A stretch of DNA of 64,000 nucleotides from Mesorhizobium loti (GCF_003148495.1 NZ_QGGH01000021.1:1-64000), one strand, 5' to 3'. Shown: positions 1 to 9,030, counted from the stretch's first letter. The notes: generated by a model from the letters alone, not told the origin. A program made the numbers and translations.

Positions 1-91
1 CTGTCCGGGATTTAGCGGAATCGCTGTCCGCGAATTACTGAAATCACTGTCCGGGATTTAGCGAAAAGGGTGTCCGGGAATTACCGAAACA
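1..91. mobile_element. Terminal repeats of an IS21-type element (right end only)
   Basis: Four near-identical units beginning CTGTCCG(G/C)GA start at 1, 24, 47 and 70, an exact 23-bp period. The last runs into GAAACA, so the element would end in CA at about 91. Arrays of short direct repeats at the ends, with terminal TG...CA, are typical of IS21-family elements, where they bind the transposase. The rest of the element lies outside the window, so the family call is inference. Its end supplies the last codons of the neighbouring OLD-type gene. Confidence 0.6.
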
Positions 92-2404
92 CGCAAGCAT
101 CTGGTCGCGAATTCCTTTGGCATCAAGTGATTGGTCGAGCCCATCTCCAATCCGTTCAAAGAGAAAAAGACCCTGTTCGCGAGTGGCGCTTTCAGGGTGG
201 TCTTGGAGGAAGATTTTGCGCTGCTGTTCGACCAATGCTTTCACACGATGACGCAATCGTTCCTCTTCCGCCGCGCGGCGCTTACGGTTCAGTCCTTTGA
301 AGAGCGCCTTCATTCGATCTAGAAAGACGACGATGCTAGCTTCGAGCGCTTGATCCGCTTTCGAGGTCTCGCACAAGGCGACAATAGCGCGAGCGAGACC
401 AATCTTATCGATATGGCTAGCATGAGACTCGGCCGCCACCTTCAGTGCGTCATAGATGCCGACCTGCTTGTTCAAGTGAGGTACGACTTCGGCGGGGGTC
501 AACGTGATCGTCCCACCCTCGCGGAATTCAGCAACCTCTCTAAAATAGATATTTGCGGCAGCGACGGCGAGTTCGATAGGTAGGAGATCCTCCGGTTCTG
601 TCATGGCATAGCTTGGATCCTGGACTATCCCGAAATCAGCGAACTGCATCACGTACTCGGGATTGAGGAGACGGCGGACTTTCTTATCATTCCTGCGTAG
701 TTTTTCGGCGGCCTCATTGCCGCTTTTGTCGGAGTCGAGCAGAATGATTACTGCTGGCGCGTCGCTGTCGCGACCCCGGATCAGATAGAGCATGTATGGG
801 ACATGGCTGGCTGAGCCGCACGGCACCAAAACGGTCCGGTTGAGATCTAGCAACTCGCTCTCGCTCGCTGCGCCGCGGCGCTGGATCGCTCGTGAAAGGC
901 CTGCGAGCAGGACCTGGTCAGCGGTCCCTTCGACCAGAAGATTGCAGGCGCCGATAAAAGCCGTTTCGCCTACATAAGAACCGAAGGCCGAGCGGAGAGG
1001 CTCGTAGTGATTCTGCGAGGCGTCTTTAATTACGCGAGTACCATCTGAACCCTTGCCCTTCTGAAGCACGCGAATGCGCTCGGCACGATTCTTGTCGAGC
1101 AGAAAGGGCGAGTGGGTCACATAGACGACTTGGACCGGCCGCGCATCTCCGTCAGGCTCTGCAAAGCCGCGAAAGATTTTGAGCAGATCTTGCTGGGCCT
1201 CGGCCGAGAGGTAGGCATCGGGTTCGTCCATAAGCAGGATTTCAGGTCGATCAGGATCGGGCTCGTGCGTTTGCGACTGGATGAAATAAGAGAGGAAGTA
1301 TTTGAGTCCTGCGCTGCGCTCGTCGAACGTATATTGAGTTCCGGTCCGATCTCGGATTGTAAAGACGAGATCGGACTCGAGTGCAGTAACACGAAGTTGG
1401 AAGTCGCGATCTTGGACCCAATATTTTGGGAAATTGAGTCGTTTTTCCAATTGCTGATTGATGCTGTCGACCAACGCCGTCACGTGTCCATTCTCTCCTG
1501 CATCGATAAACTGCCCCAGCTCGACTAGGCGCTCAGGCTCAACATTGGCAAGGTGCAGCAATAGCTTACGCGCAAGCGTGTAGGATTTTCTGAGCTCACC
1601 CTGTGTGGCAGGGCTTTCATCCATCTCGGAAATAATTGGGCTGAGCTTAGGCGCGAGGCCTGGCAAGTCCTTCGCAAATCGCGTTTGGTCGGTAGAATAG
1701 ATACCACGAAGGATGTCGGCGACCTGTAGTGAGAGCCTCCGGTTTTGCCGGTCACGCAAAACGCCACTTTGTCCAGAGATAAGTTCAGAAGTCGGTAGCG
1801 CACCAGGTAGCGCGACGTTTGATTGGATCGTGAAGACTCGCGGTAGCACGGACTTGCCGAAGTCGCGTGCCGCAGCACCGAGGAGCTCCTCACGATGAAA
1901 GATGCCCGTTGACGTCCAGAAGTATAGCTCGAGCTTGTCAGGACCTTGGCGGAACATCAGGAAAGACTGGAAGCTCTCAGGCGCGCCTGCTACCTCGGAA
2001 CGGATCTTGCCGACTTCGTCCTCTGTCACGTCACTCCAAGCGATACCAAGATGAGGCCAAAAGTCGTTCCCTCTCTCGACATTGAAGAAGTCGCAATATC
2101 GGCACAGATCCTGGTGCTTGAAATCCTCTCCGCTAATAGCCTTGCTGATCGCGCCCAATAAGTGACTTTTTCCAGATTCGTTGGCGCCGACAATAGTAGT
2201 GATGCGAGCGTCGATCGGAACTTCTATGTAGGGGTACCACGACTCTCCGATCATTTCCCACGGGCGGGGTTCAGCGTCGCGATGCGCCTTGCGGTGATGA
2301 TCGTAGTTGAAGGATTTATAAAAACGCGCGTAGACTTTGTTGATTTTCACGACAGATTGTGTTGAAAAAGTCGGCGTTGCTGTGAGCTTGAAGTCCTGAT
2401 TCAC
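44..2404 (-). CDS. OLD-family ATP-dependent endonuclease (AAA ATPase plus TOPRIM), both ends IS-derived
   Basis: The 786-residue product has an SMC/ABC-type ATPase: Walker A GANESGKS at residues 73-80, a signature-like SAG at 364-366, Walker B EILLMDEPD at 388-396 and an H-loop histidine at 431. A C-terminal TOPRIM nuclease domain follows, with Glu at about 492 (LLVEGTADQ) and DxD at 557-559 (LLDSDKSG). OLD-family nucleases act in phage defence, alone or beside a UvrD-like helicase (Gabija); no helicase is visible here. The first 16 residues are read from the left end of the IS1182-like element and the last 15 or so from the IS21-type end. The native gene probably began at the GTG near 2348 and is truncated at its 3' end. 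All nuclease and ATPase motifs remain, so the protein could still work, but promoter and C-terminus are not original. Confidence 0.85.
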   Translation of the reverse strand: MNQDFKLTATPTFSTQSVVKINKVYARFYKSFNYDHHRKAHRDAEPRPWEMIGESWYPYIEVPIDARITTIVGANESGKSHLLGAISKAISGEDFKHQDLCRYCDFFNVERGNDFWPHLGIAWSDVTEDEVGKIRSEVAGAPESFQSFLMFRQGPDKLELYFWTSTGIFHREELLGAAARDFGKSVLPRVFTIQSNVALPGALPTSELISGQSGVLRDRQNRRLSLQVADILRGIYSTDQTRFAKDLPGLAPKLSPIISEMDESPATQGELRKSYTLARKLLLHLANVEPERLVELGQFIDAGENGHVTALVDSINQQLEKRLNFPKYWVQDRDFQLRVTALESDLVFTIRDRTGTQYTFDERSAGLKYFLSYFIQSQTHEPDPDRPEILLMDEPDAYLSAEAQQDLLKIFRGFAEPDGDARPVQVVYVTHSPFLLDKNRAERIRVLQKGKGSDGTRVIKDASQNHYEPLRSAFGSYVGETAFIGACNLLVEGTADQVLLAGLSRAIQRRGAASESELLDLNRTVLVPCGSASHVPYMLYLIRGRDSDAPAVIILLDSDKSGNEAAEKLRRNDKKVRRLLNPEYVMQFADFGIVQDPSYAMTEPEDLLPIELAVAAANIYFREVAEFREGGTITLTPAEVVPHLNKQVGIYDALKVAAESHASHIDKIGLARAIVALCETSKADQALEASIVVFLDRMKALFKGLNRKRRAAEEERLRHRVKALVEQQRKIFLQDHPESATREQGLFLFERIGDGLDQSLDAKGIRDQMLACFGNSRTPFSLNPGQ

Positions 2405-3880
2405 TGGTTTGAGTGAATCGGAGGCGCTGCCGATGATGGGCGAACAGACGAACGTTCAGGATGCTCTGTTCTACGAGTTCAACCTCGAGCGCCATGTGCC
2501 GGCCAGTCACCTGTTGCGGTCGATAGACAGGTTCGTTGATCTGTCCGGCCTGCGCGCGCATCTGAAGCCATTCTACAGCGAATTGGGCCGCCCCTCGGTC
2601 GATCCCGAATTGATGATCCGGATGCTGCTGGTGGGCTATTGCTTCGGCATCCGCTCGGAACGGCGGCTGTGCGAGGAGGTCCACCTCAATCTCGCATATC
2701 GCTGGTTCTGCCGGCTCGGGCTGGAAGGCGATGTGCCCGACCATTCGACCTTCTCGAAGAACCGCCACGGCAGGTTCCGCGATAGCGGCCTTCTGCGCGA
2801 ATTGTTCGAGACGACGGTGCGCCGTTGCATTGCGGAGCGACTGGTAGGCGGCGAGGGTTTTGCCGTCGACGCCAGTTTGATCCGTGCGGACGCGCATCGT
2901 CAGAACGGCGTGAAGGCGAAGGAAGAGCTTGACCCATCCGCCAAGCGGGCCGTGGCCGAGTATCTCGCTGTCCTGGACGATGCGGCGTTCGGCGCGGCCA
3001 CGCCGGTTGAACCGAAGTTCATCTCGCCTGTCGATCCGGCCGCGCGCTGGACGGCTTCCTGGGGCGGCCCGGCCGTCTATGCCTATTGCGCCAACTATCT
3101 GATCGACGTGGAGCACGCTGTCATTGTCGATGTGGAACCATCGACTGCGGTGCGCCAGGCCGAGGTCACTGCGGCCAAGAGGATGATCGAACGCTCCCAC
3201 GACGATCACAATCTGTGGCCCGAGCGGCTGATCGCCGACGCTGGCTATGGCTCGGCCGAGATGCTGGCCTGGCTGGTCCATGAACGCGGCATCGAGCCGC
3301 ATATCCCTGTCTTCGACAAATCCGAACGCCGGGATGGAACCTTTGAACGGGCGGACTTCGAATATGACCGCGAGCGCGATCTTTACGTCTGTCCCGGCGG
3401 CAGGGAATTGCGGCAAAGACAGCGCAACTTCACAAATGAGCGTCCGCCACCGGTCGACGACATCGGCATGGTTCGTTACCGCGCTCGCAAGGCCGACTGC
3501 GATGCATGCGCCCTAAAGGCCAGATGCTGCCCGAAGGCGCCGGCCCGCAAAATCCTACGCTCCATCCACGAAGGCGCCCGCGACATGGCCCGGAATATTG
3601 CAACGACCGACGCCTACGTCGTCTCCCGACGACAACGTAAGAAGGTCGAGATGCTGTTTGCACACCTCAAGCGCATCTTGAGACTGGACCGCTTGCGCTT
3701 GCGCGGACCGAACGGCGCAAAAGACGAATTCCATCTCGCCGCCGCAGCCCAAAACCTTCGCAAACTCGCAAAACTGATACCGATGCCAGAGCCGATGCCG
3801 GTCTAACGGCCGAGCGCCCACATTCAGCTCAAAGATCCGAAAGTCGCCCCGATCAGAACATCGACTTCTTCAACACAATC
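2355..3880 (+). mobile_element. IS1182-like insertion sequence, intact
   Basis: The element is bounded by imperfect inverted repeats. The left end reads GATTGTGTTGAAAAAGTCG from 2355. The complement of the right end, finishing at 3880, reads GATTGTGTTGAAGAAGTCG, and the similarity extends a few bases further inward. It is about 1.5 kb and carries one full-length transposase gene. No clear target-site duplication is seen next to either repeat. It sits exactly at the 5' end of the OLD-type gene and separates that gene from its original upstream region. Confidence 0.75.
2409..3806 (+). CDS. IS1182-family transposase
   Basis: A 465-residue DDE transposase. The N-terminal region (FYEFNLERHVPASHLLRSID and onward) with LMIRMLLVGY and GIRSERRLCEE is the characteristic IS1182/IS5-group start. 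VDHSTF-like PDHSTFSKNR follows at about residue 115, then DASLIRADA, a mid-protein ADAGYGSAEM block and a C-terminal cysteine-rich stretch (CDACALKARCC). The C-terminus ends in a KKVEMLFAHLKRILRLDRLR motif, the usual DDE glutamate region. The frame is uninterrupted, so the element may still be mobile. The gene fills almost the whole element between the inverted repeats. Confidence 0.9.
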   Translation: MSESEALPMMGEQTNVQDALFYEFNLERHVPASHLLRSIDRFVDLSGLRAHLKPFYSELGRPSVDPELMIRMLLVGYCFGIRSERRLCEEVHLNLAYRWFCRLGLEGDVPDHSTFSKNRHGRFRDSGLLRELFETTVRRCIAERLVGGEGFAVDASLIRADAHRQNGVKAKEELDPSAKRAVAEYLAVLDDAAFGAATPVEPKFISPVDPAARWTASWGGPAVYAYCANYLIDVEHAVIVDVEPSTAVRQAEVTAAKRMIERSHDDHNLWPERLIADAGYGSAEMLAWLVHERGIEPHIPVFDKSERRDGTFERADFEYDRERDLYVCPGGRELRQRQRNFTNERPPPVDDIGMVRYRARKADCDACALKARCCPKAPARKILRSIHEGARDMARNIATTDAYVVSRRQRKKVEMLFAHLKRILRLDRLRLRGPNGAKDEFHLAAAAQNLRKLAKLIPMPEPMPV

Positions 3881-4060
3881 GGCATAAAACGACCATACCA
3901 GCCGTCTCGGCTCTGGGGTGCATTGCACCGTTGCAGCCAGGGCCAGAAGCGGAAAGTCTGCAATTCGTCCGAGTGAGTGGTACACAGACATGAGCGCTCA
4001 ACTAGCGGCTCGAATTTCAGCCTGGGAACGTCTAATGTAGCAGGTGATCGGAGACGAGAC

Positions 4061-4273
4061 ATGACAAAGATCAAAGGCAAGAATGATGGCCCCGGGGGCC
4101 GGAACGAACATTACGACATCGGCAATCGAAAAGATGTTCCTCGAAGAAGCGTCGTGGCCGAAATTAAGCGTGGCGAACACGAAGGCGCACACGTCGTGAA
4201 AATTAACGGCCGGGAATATGCGCGGGACAATCCTGATAATTCGAAGAAGGATAATGTTAATCGAGGAAAGTGA
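4061..4273 (+). CDS. Small basic hydrophilic protein, DUF3892-like
   Basis: A 70-residue protein from the ATG at 4061, which has a purine-rich ribosome site (GGAGACGAG) just upstream; the longer frame from 3977 lacks one. It begins MTKIKGKNDGPGGRNEHYDIG, then VPRRSVVAEIKRGEHEG and VKINGREYARDNPD, and is rich in Lys, Arg, Asp and Asn. It resembles short rhizobial proteins that annotation pipelines label DUF3892, but I cannot verify this here. No signal peptide or membrane segment is seen. It lies 220 bp upstream of the sce7726 operon on the same strand and might be an accessory of it. Function unknown. Confidence 0.55.
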   Translation: MTKIKGKNDGPGGRNEHYDIGNRKDVPRRSVVAEIKRGEHEGAHVVKINGREYARDNPDNSKKDNVNRGK

Positions 4274-4492
4274 CCACATTTCGCCTTTGGGCCGGCAGAA
4301 GACCGTCGGCTTTCGGGCAACCGATCTGCCAAAGCAGGAGCGCAGGTTAGCGACCCAGCCCAATCAAGAGCGCCCCACTAACGCTCTCACCAGCTTTTCA
4401 CGTCGCTCATGGCAAGCCCCGATTCCATGTCGGAACGTTTTGCGATAAAAGGGCCTCGCGTCTGCACGACGCGATTTGCGGTTCTAGGGGAA

Positions 4493-5383
4493 ATGAATAT
4501 CTACAGCGCAGCGCAACTTTCTGTTTTGACTCGGCTGTTCTCCGCAACCGTTTTCCGCGAAATGGCGAAGAATGGCCGATCCGGCTTGTTCCGTCGGCTG
4601 CTCGAGCAGACCGATTTGCGCGAGCACGCGGGCACGCGCGCGACTGTCGGCGACATCTTCGACTTCGCGTTCGAGATTCTGAAGGTCGCAGGACACCGCG
4701 ACGAGTACATCTATCGCGCGGCGATTAGCCACAAAGTGCTGTTGGGCACGCACTCGCTGCGTACTGCCTCGATGCTCAACGAATTCCGGGCTGGCAACTG
4801 CAAGGCGGACCTCGTCATCCTGAATGGCACGGCAACCGTCTATGAGATCAAGTCCGAGCGGGATACGCTCGCGCGACTCGCCAACCAGATTGACAATTAC
4901 AAGCGCGTCTTCGCCAAGGTGAACGTGATCGCGAGCGAACGCCATGTCGAAGGCGTGCTGGCCACGGTTCCGGACGATGTCGGCGTAATGTGCCTGTCGA
5001 AGCGCTATCAGATTACAACCGTGCGCGACGCGATCGACTGCCCGGCGCGTATCTGCCCGGTCACCGTCTTTGAATCGCTGCGCACGGGCGAGGCTACGGC
5101 GATCCTCAAAGCGATGGGCGTGACCGTGCCGCAGGTCCCGAACACGCTGCGGCACGCCGTGATGCGCGATCTCTTCGCCGACCTCGATCCGGCGACCCTG
5201 CACGTCGAGATGGTGCGGACACTTAAGCGGACGCGTGATCTGGCACCGCTTGGCGAACTCATCGACCATCTGCCGGCGTCCTTGCAAGCGGCCGCCCTGT
5301 CGGTGTCGGTGCGGCGCGTCGACCATCCGCGACTGGTCGACGCCGTCGCGACGCCGCTGCCCGCGGCCATGACCTGGAACTGA
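4493..5383 (+). CDS. sce7726-family protein, PD-(D/E)XK nuclease-like
   Basis: The chosen start at 4493 (MNIYSAAQLS) has AGGGGA directly upstream and gives 296 residues; an ATG at 4409 in the same frame is possible but lacks a good ribosome site. The protein matches the sce7726 family. Around residues 97-120 it has NEF, then KADLVILNG, then VYEIKSE, which fits the E...D...ExK signature of restriction-endonuclease-fold nucleases (Asp106, Glu118, Lys120). No membrane segments are seen. It is the first gene of a tight operon with sce7725 (7 bp gap) and a RES-domain gene. The family association with sce7725 is known from genome context; the biochemical role is not. A nuclease or toxin-control role is inference. 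Confidence 0.75.
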   Translation: MNIYSAAQLSVLTRLFSATVFREMAKNGRSGLFRRLLEQTDLREHAGTRATVGDIFDFAFEILKVAGHRDEYIYRAAISHKVLLGTHSLRTASMLNEFRAGNCKADLVILNGTATVYEIKSERDTLARLANQIDNYKRVFAKVNVIASERHVEGVLATVPDDVGVMCLSKRYQITTVRDAIDCPARICPVTVFESLRTGEATAILKAMGVTVPQVPNTLRHAVMRDLFADLDPATLHVEMVRTLKRTRDLAPLGELIDHLPASLQAAALSVSVRRVDHPRLVDAVATPLPAAMTWN

Positions 5384-5390
5384 CAAGCGC

Positions 5391-6332
5391 ATGTATCACC
5401 CATATTTTCGCGGCAAGCAGTTCGAACTTCTGACCATTCGGGAAACCGCCAAACTGATGGCGGAGCAGAATTTTGTGCCAGTCATCGAGCCCGTGAAGGA
5501 GTCGCTGGGCGGCCTTGAAAAGGCGCTGAAGGCGATTTGCGATGCAGAGGGCAAGGCGATCGTCATCGTAAACCCGTACCATGGCGACCATCAGGAGAAC
5601 GGAACCGGGATTTCGCAGCTTCTGCAGCAGGGCCTGTTCGGAGGCGCGATCTCGGCGGGGATTCTGCTACGCGGCAACATAAACCTCGCCGATGCGGTCA
5701 CATGTCACCAAGCCCATCTCGGCCATAATCCGACCTTCATCCACGCCGGATTTACCGAGCAGAAGGGCCTTGCCGGCTACTTGCACGACGCGCTGCCGCA
5801 GACACGGCATGTCTTCATCGCGGACCATGCCAATACGCTTTACCGCAAGCACTTCGAGGGCAGCACCCGCATCCTTATTCGCGACGGGTTCAAGCCGCGC
5901 AAGAACGCCGAGTTCGCCAAGATCCCTGTCGAGGAATTTTCCGAACTCCATCTCACCTTCCAGAGTGATCTTGGAATGAACGGCTTCGGCGATTTCCTGA
6001 TGGTCGGCGACGTCTATTCCGAAGGGGGCGGCCCCGCCTACGCCGTCGCGATACACCTGACCTTCATCGACCCCGATGCCGACGAGGTCATGTACATCTA
6101 TCACTTCGTCTCGACCACGAACGACACGCCGACGGACCCCGCAGGCAAGTTCGGTCAGGCACTGCAGAAGCTCATGGTCAAGCTCAACTCCGGAACGTCA
6201 AAGCTTCTGGAAACAAGCGCGATCAAAGAGTTTCGCGACCTCCACGCTAAGGGGCATTTTCCGGGCCTCGGCTATGTCAAAAAGCTCTCGATGAAGCACC
6301 ATATCGAGACGCTCGCTGACTATCTTGGCTGA
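5391..6332 (+). CDS. sce7725-family protein
   Basis: A 313-residue protein that opens with MYHPYFRGKQFELL and continues FVPVIEPVKE and IVIVNPYHGDH, the recognisable sce7725 N-terminus. A likely TIM-barrel-like alternation of strands and helices follows (GFTEQKGLAGYL, HVFIADHAN, RILIRDGFKPRKN). The family is always described as the partner of sce7726; its biochemical function is unknown. It starts 7 bp after the sce7726 stop and ends 5 bp before the RES-domain gene, so the three are almost certainly co-transcribed and translationally coupled. A role as antitoxin or specificity partner is possible but not shown by the sequence. Confidence 0.8.
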   Translation: MYHPYFRGKQFELLTIRETAKLMAEQNFVPVIEPVKESLGGLEKALKAICDAEGKAIVIVNPYHGDHQENGTGISQLLQQGLFGGAISAGILLRGNINLADAVTCHQAHLGHNPTFIHAGFTEQKGLAGYLHDALPQTRHVFIADHANTLYRKHFEGSTRILIRDGFKPRKNAEFAKIPVEEFSELHLTFQSDLGMNGFGDFLMVGDVYSEGGGPAYAVAIHLTFIDPDADEVMYIYHFVSTTNDTPTDPAGKFGQALQKLMVKLNSGTSKLLETSAIKEFRDLHAKGHFPGLGYVKKLSMKHHIETLADYLG

Positions 6333-6337
6333 GCCCC

Positions 6338-7360
6338 ATGGCACAGCGGTTCTGCTGCCCGGAGTGCTTTGACGATCGCGGTCTGCGCGATCAGCTTTTC
6401 CCGTCGCTCGACCCGGGTCGTGGCACCTGTGATTTCTGTGGGACCGCTGACACCCAGCTCCTCGAACCAGGCAAGCTAGCCAATTATTTCGAGCTGCTGG
6501 CCAACGTCTACGAGCCGAGTGACCACGGGAAATCGCTGGTCGAATGGATGAAGGACGATTGGCAGCTCTTCAGCCATTCGCGCATGGACATCGCACACGC
6601 CAAGGAATTGCTCGGCGAGATCCTCAATGATGGTGAGATCGTGCGGCGTGGCTTCGCCCCGTCGGCGAGCTATATCAGCGAAGGCCTAGCGCAGTGGGAT
6701 AAGCTACGCGACGAGATGATGTATGCCAATCGCTGGTTTCTCGACGTCGCCATCGATTTGGACCGTCTCCGCCAGCTGCTCGACATGCTGTTGGCGCCGC
6801 CCTTGCCCCGGCTATGGTATCGCGCGCGAATTCGCACAGAGGATGAGGCGTTCCCGATTGAAAAGATGGGCGCACCGCCGAAGCGACGATCGTCACATGG
6901 CCGGGCCAATCCGGCCGGCATCCCCTATCTCTATCTGGGGTCGCTTCCCGGTACAGCTGCGGCTGAGATTAGGCCCCATACCGGCGAGGTTGCTTGCGTT
7001 GCGGATTTCATCATTCCCGAGATCAAGGCCGTGGACCTGCGCAATCCGCGCAAGCTCGTGTCACCGTTCATCCTGACCGACGCGAGCGAGATCGGCCAGT
7101 TGCGCGCCGACTTGCCGTTCCTTGAACGCCTGGGTGAGGAATTGACGCGGCCGGTGCAGCCGGCCGGCGCGGCGATCGACTATATTCCGAGCCAGTATCT
7201 ATGCGAGTTCATCAAAAAGAGCGGCTTCGATGGCGTGGTCTATCGCAGCTCGGTCAGTGATGGCATCAATCTCGCCCTATTCACTCCCACCCAGGCTATT
7301 GGGGGAACGGTGGCGCTTTACAACGTGTCCAAGGTATCGGTCGAAGTGGCCGCCGCCTAA
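6338..7360 (+). CDS. RES-domain (NAD-cleaving toxin-type) protein with N-terminal zinc ribbon
   Basis: The 340-residue product begins with a cysteine pair cluster (C6, C7, C10, then C31 and C34: CCPECF ... CDFCG) that looks like a zinc ribbon. A helical middle segment of about 110 residues follows. The C-terminal half carries the RES fold: Arg162 in LWYRARI, Glu210 in TAAAEIRPHTG, and a serine in VYRSSVSDGINLALF. RES toxins are ADP-ribosyltransferase-fold enzymes that degrade NAD+ or modify targets. Classical RES toxins are shorter and pair with Xre antitoxins; no Xre gene is here. Instead the gene is third in the sce7726/sce7725 operon, 5 bp after sce7725. The N-terminal extension suggests a regulated effector rather than a simple toxin-antitoxin module. 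Confidence 0.75.
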   Translation: MAQRFCCPECFDDRGLRDQLFPSLDPGRGTCDFCGTADTQLLEPGKLANYFELLANVYEPSDHGKSLVEWMKDDWQLFSHSRMDIAHAKELLGEILNDGEIVRRGFAPSASYISEGLAQWDKLRDEMMYANRWFLDVAIDLDRLRQLLDMLLAPPLPRLWYRARIRTEDEAFPIEKMGAPPKRRSSHGRANPAGIPYLYLGSLPGTAAAEIRPHTGEVACVADFIIPEIKAVDLRNPRKLVSPFILTDASEIGQLRADLPFLERLGEELTRPVQPAGAAIDYIPSQYLCEFIKKSGFDGVVYRSSVSDGINLALFTPTQAIGGTVALYNVSKVSVEVAAA

Positions 7361-7562
7361 TATTGGAAGTCCCGCGAACGGTAGCTTCCAGAACCTGCGG
7401 GCTGATTGTTGATTGTCCGCGATTAAGCGCGTTGTGGCCGCCCCAAGCATCGCGCGGCGAAGGGTGGTGCCGAGCCCGTAGTGGCAGATGCTGTGTGGAC
7501 AATGAACTCAGGGACGCGCAGAAACGGACATAAAAGACCTCACATATGTGTTCGCATCAATT

Positions 7563-8690
7563 CTACCCGCTTGCCTCGCCCCCTCTGCGAATCTTCAGGG
7601 AAATCATATCTTTGTCCGTGATGTGCGTCATGGCTGCGTTGTTCCCCGATGCCCTCGCGGACTTGTGCATAAGATCGTTGCAACGTGCATAATGGTGGCG
7701 GATCACTTCAAACACATCGTGTTCCCGACTACCGTTCAAGTTTAGCGGGCGGAAGTAGCGGTATAGACCTGCCTCTTTTTGGGTCGGGACCACCCAGCCA
7801 AAGCGCTCTTTAAACTTGGAGCCGTACGGGCGCTTGTGCACGAGTTCGTTTCGGATCGAGGTTACTTCCTGCATCCATCCTGCCACCGCGAAATTTCCGG
7901 GTTTTTGAGGATGCGCGGCGATGTCGCCACCCGCAAACAACAGCTCCAACAAGGCATCTTTCGGCAAAGTTGCCTGCCGGAGTTGCCCGACGAGCCGCGC
8001 CATTGAGTCGATCTTTGCATGGTCGAGGCCAATGCGGTGGGCGATAAGCGCACCCAGGTAGTCTCGCGCCGCTCCAAGATGCAAGAAGAACGAGTGGACA
8101 TGGGCATACAGTGTTTGGGACAACGTGTTTGCGGATCTTTGCCCGTCGACGCGCCCGGCGGCCATATGGTTCACAAGTTGCTCATGGTAGTGTTCTGCAA
8201 TTTGCTCCACGCTGATGTCCATGCTCCGCAAACTCAGGCTGACGTAACTCGCCAGCGCTTCCACCGGGTGTTGATCGTCTAGGGCTTTCGCAATTTCTTC
8301 TTCGGCAGGATGCTTGGCAGATTCGAAAAGCTCTTTGGTGCGCGGGCGCGAGATATTTCCCGCAATGTTCCTCCAGAGCTCTGCCGGACCTTCGGAATGG
8401 TTGGCTTTCTCAGGAACAATCGGCGCCCAAGCGGAATGGTATACGCCATCCATCCAACCCAATCGTTGGAATGCAACTGCGCGGAATTTGTTCTGTGTCG
8501 TGAGCAATTGAAGCTGGGCCATTGTCAGAGGGCCCGTGGCACACGGCTTATCGTTGACGAAGACGGGTTCAATCCTCCAACCGCCTTCGGCGAGGTTGGC
8601 GGCGCGGAAACCGCCTGTGAAATGCAGATAGAAGCCTGTGCCATCCGATTGGCGTGGAAGTTCAATAGTCTCTGTCACAGCCTGCCCCAT
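7563..8690 (-). CDS. Unrecognised protein with HEPN-type RN(x3)H motif
   Basis: I do not recognise the family. From the ATG at 8690 the product has 375 residues; an in-frame ATG at 8792 would add 34 residues, and neither has a strong ribosome site. The N-terminal part is strand-rich (FYLHFTGGF, RIEPVFVND). The rest is helical and ends with IRNELVHKRP, in which Arg280 and His285 fit the Rx4H motif with polar Asn after the Arg, as in HEPN ribonucleases. HEPN proteins are common RNase toxins in phage-defence and toxin-antitoxin systems. The gene stands alone, opposite in direction to the RES operon on its left and to the KAP gene on its right, in a cluster of conflict-type genes. Confidence 0.5.
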   Translation of the reverse strand: MGQAVTETIELPRQSDGTGFYLHFTGGFRAANLAEGGWRIEPVFVNDKPCATGPLTMAQLQLLTTQNKFRAVAFQRLGWMDGVYHSAWAPIVPEKANHSEGPAELWRNIAGNISRPRTKELFESAKHPAEEEIAKALDDQHPVEALASYVSLSLRSMDISVEQIAEHYHEQLVNHMAAGRVDGQRSANTLSQTLYAHVHSFFLHLGAARDYLGALIAHRIGLDHAKIDSMARLVGQLRQATLPKDALLELLFAGGDIAAHPQKPGNFAVAGWMQEVTSIRNELVHKRPYGSKFKERFGWVVPTQKEAGLYRYFRPLNLNGSREHDVFEVIRHHYARCNDLMHKSARASGNNAAMTHITDKDMISLKIRRGGEASG

Positions 8691-9030
8691 ATGATATCTG
8701 GAATTAGGGTCGTGACGACGAACTGCACCCAGCGCCCTAAAGCTTACAGTATCAGCCGCCTTGTTCGCCAACGCTTTGGGCGGTCCGCCCATCTCTACAT
8801 ATCAGCATGCCGGTTTGAGGTTGAAAATAGCTCTTGAAACGTCTTCCTGGATCATCGCTTTGTCCACATCCCGAATCTTATGCCAAGCGCGTTGAGTGCC
8901 GGGCTAACGCTTAAAAGATGCAAATGAAAACCGACACAGAGACTGTCGACAAGGGGCGATTCGGAGCCACCGATAGAAGGGCCGCGGGGAAGCGATTTCG
9001 CGGATTCGCTGCTGGGGATGAGACCTACAT
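8691..9030. other. Intergenic region, divergent promoters
   Basis: About 340 bp between the divergent HEPN-motif gene and the KAP NTPase gene (240 bp if the longer HEPN start is used). It should contain the promoters of both. I see no repeat, RNA gene or convincing coding remnant in it. A purine-rich GGGGATGAG lies 8 bp before the KAP start codon. Confidence 0.5.

Noticed and set aside
1..91. CRISPR array from the 23-bp periodic repeats
   Set aside because: There is no spacer diversity: repeat and gap together are nearly identical, and the motif matches transposon-end repeats. No cas gene is present.
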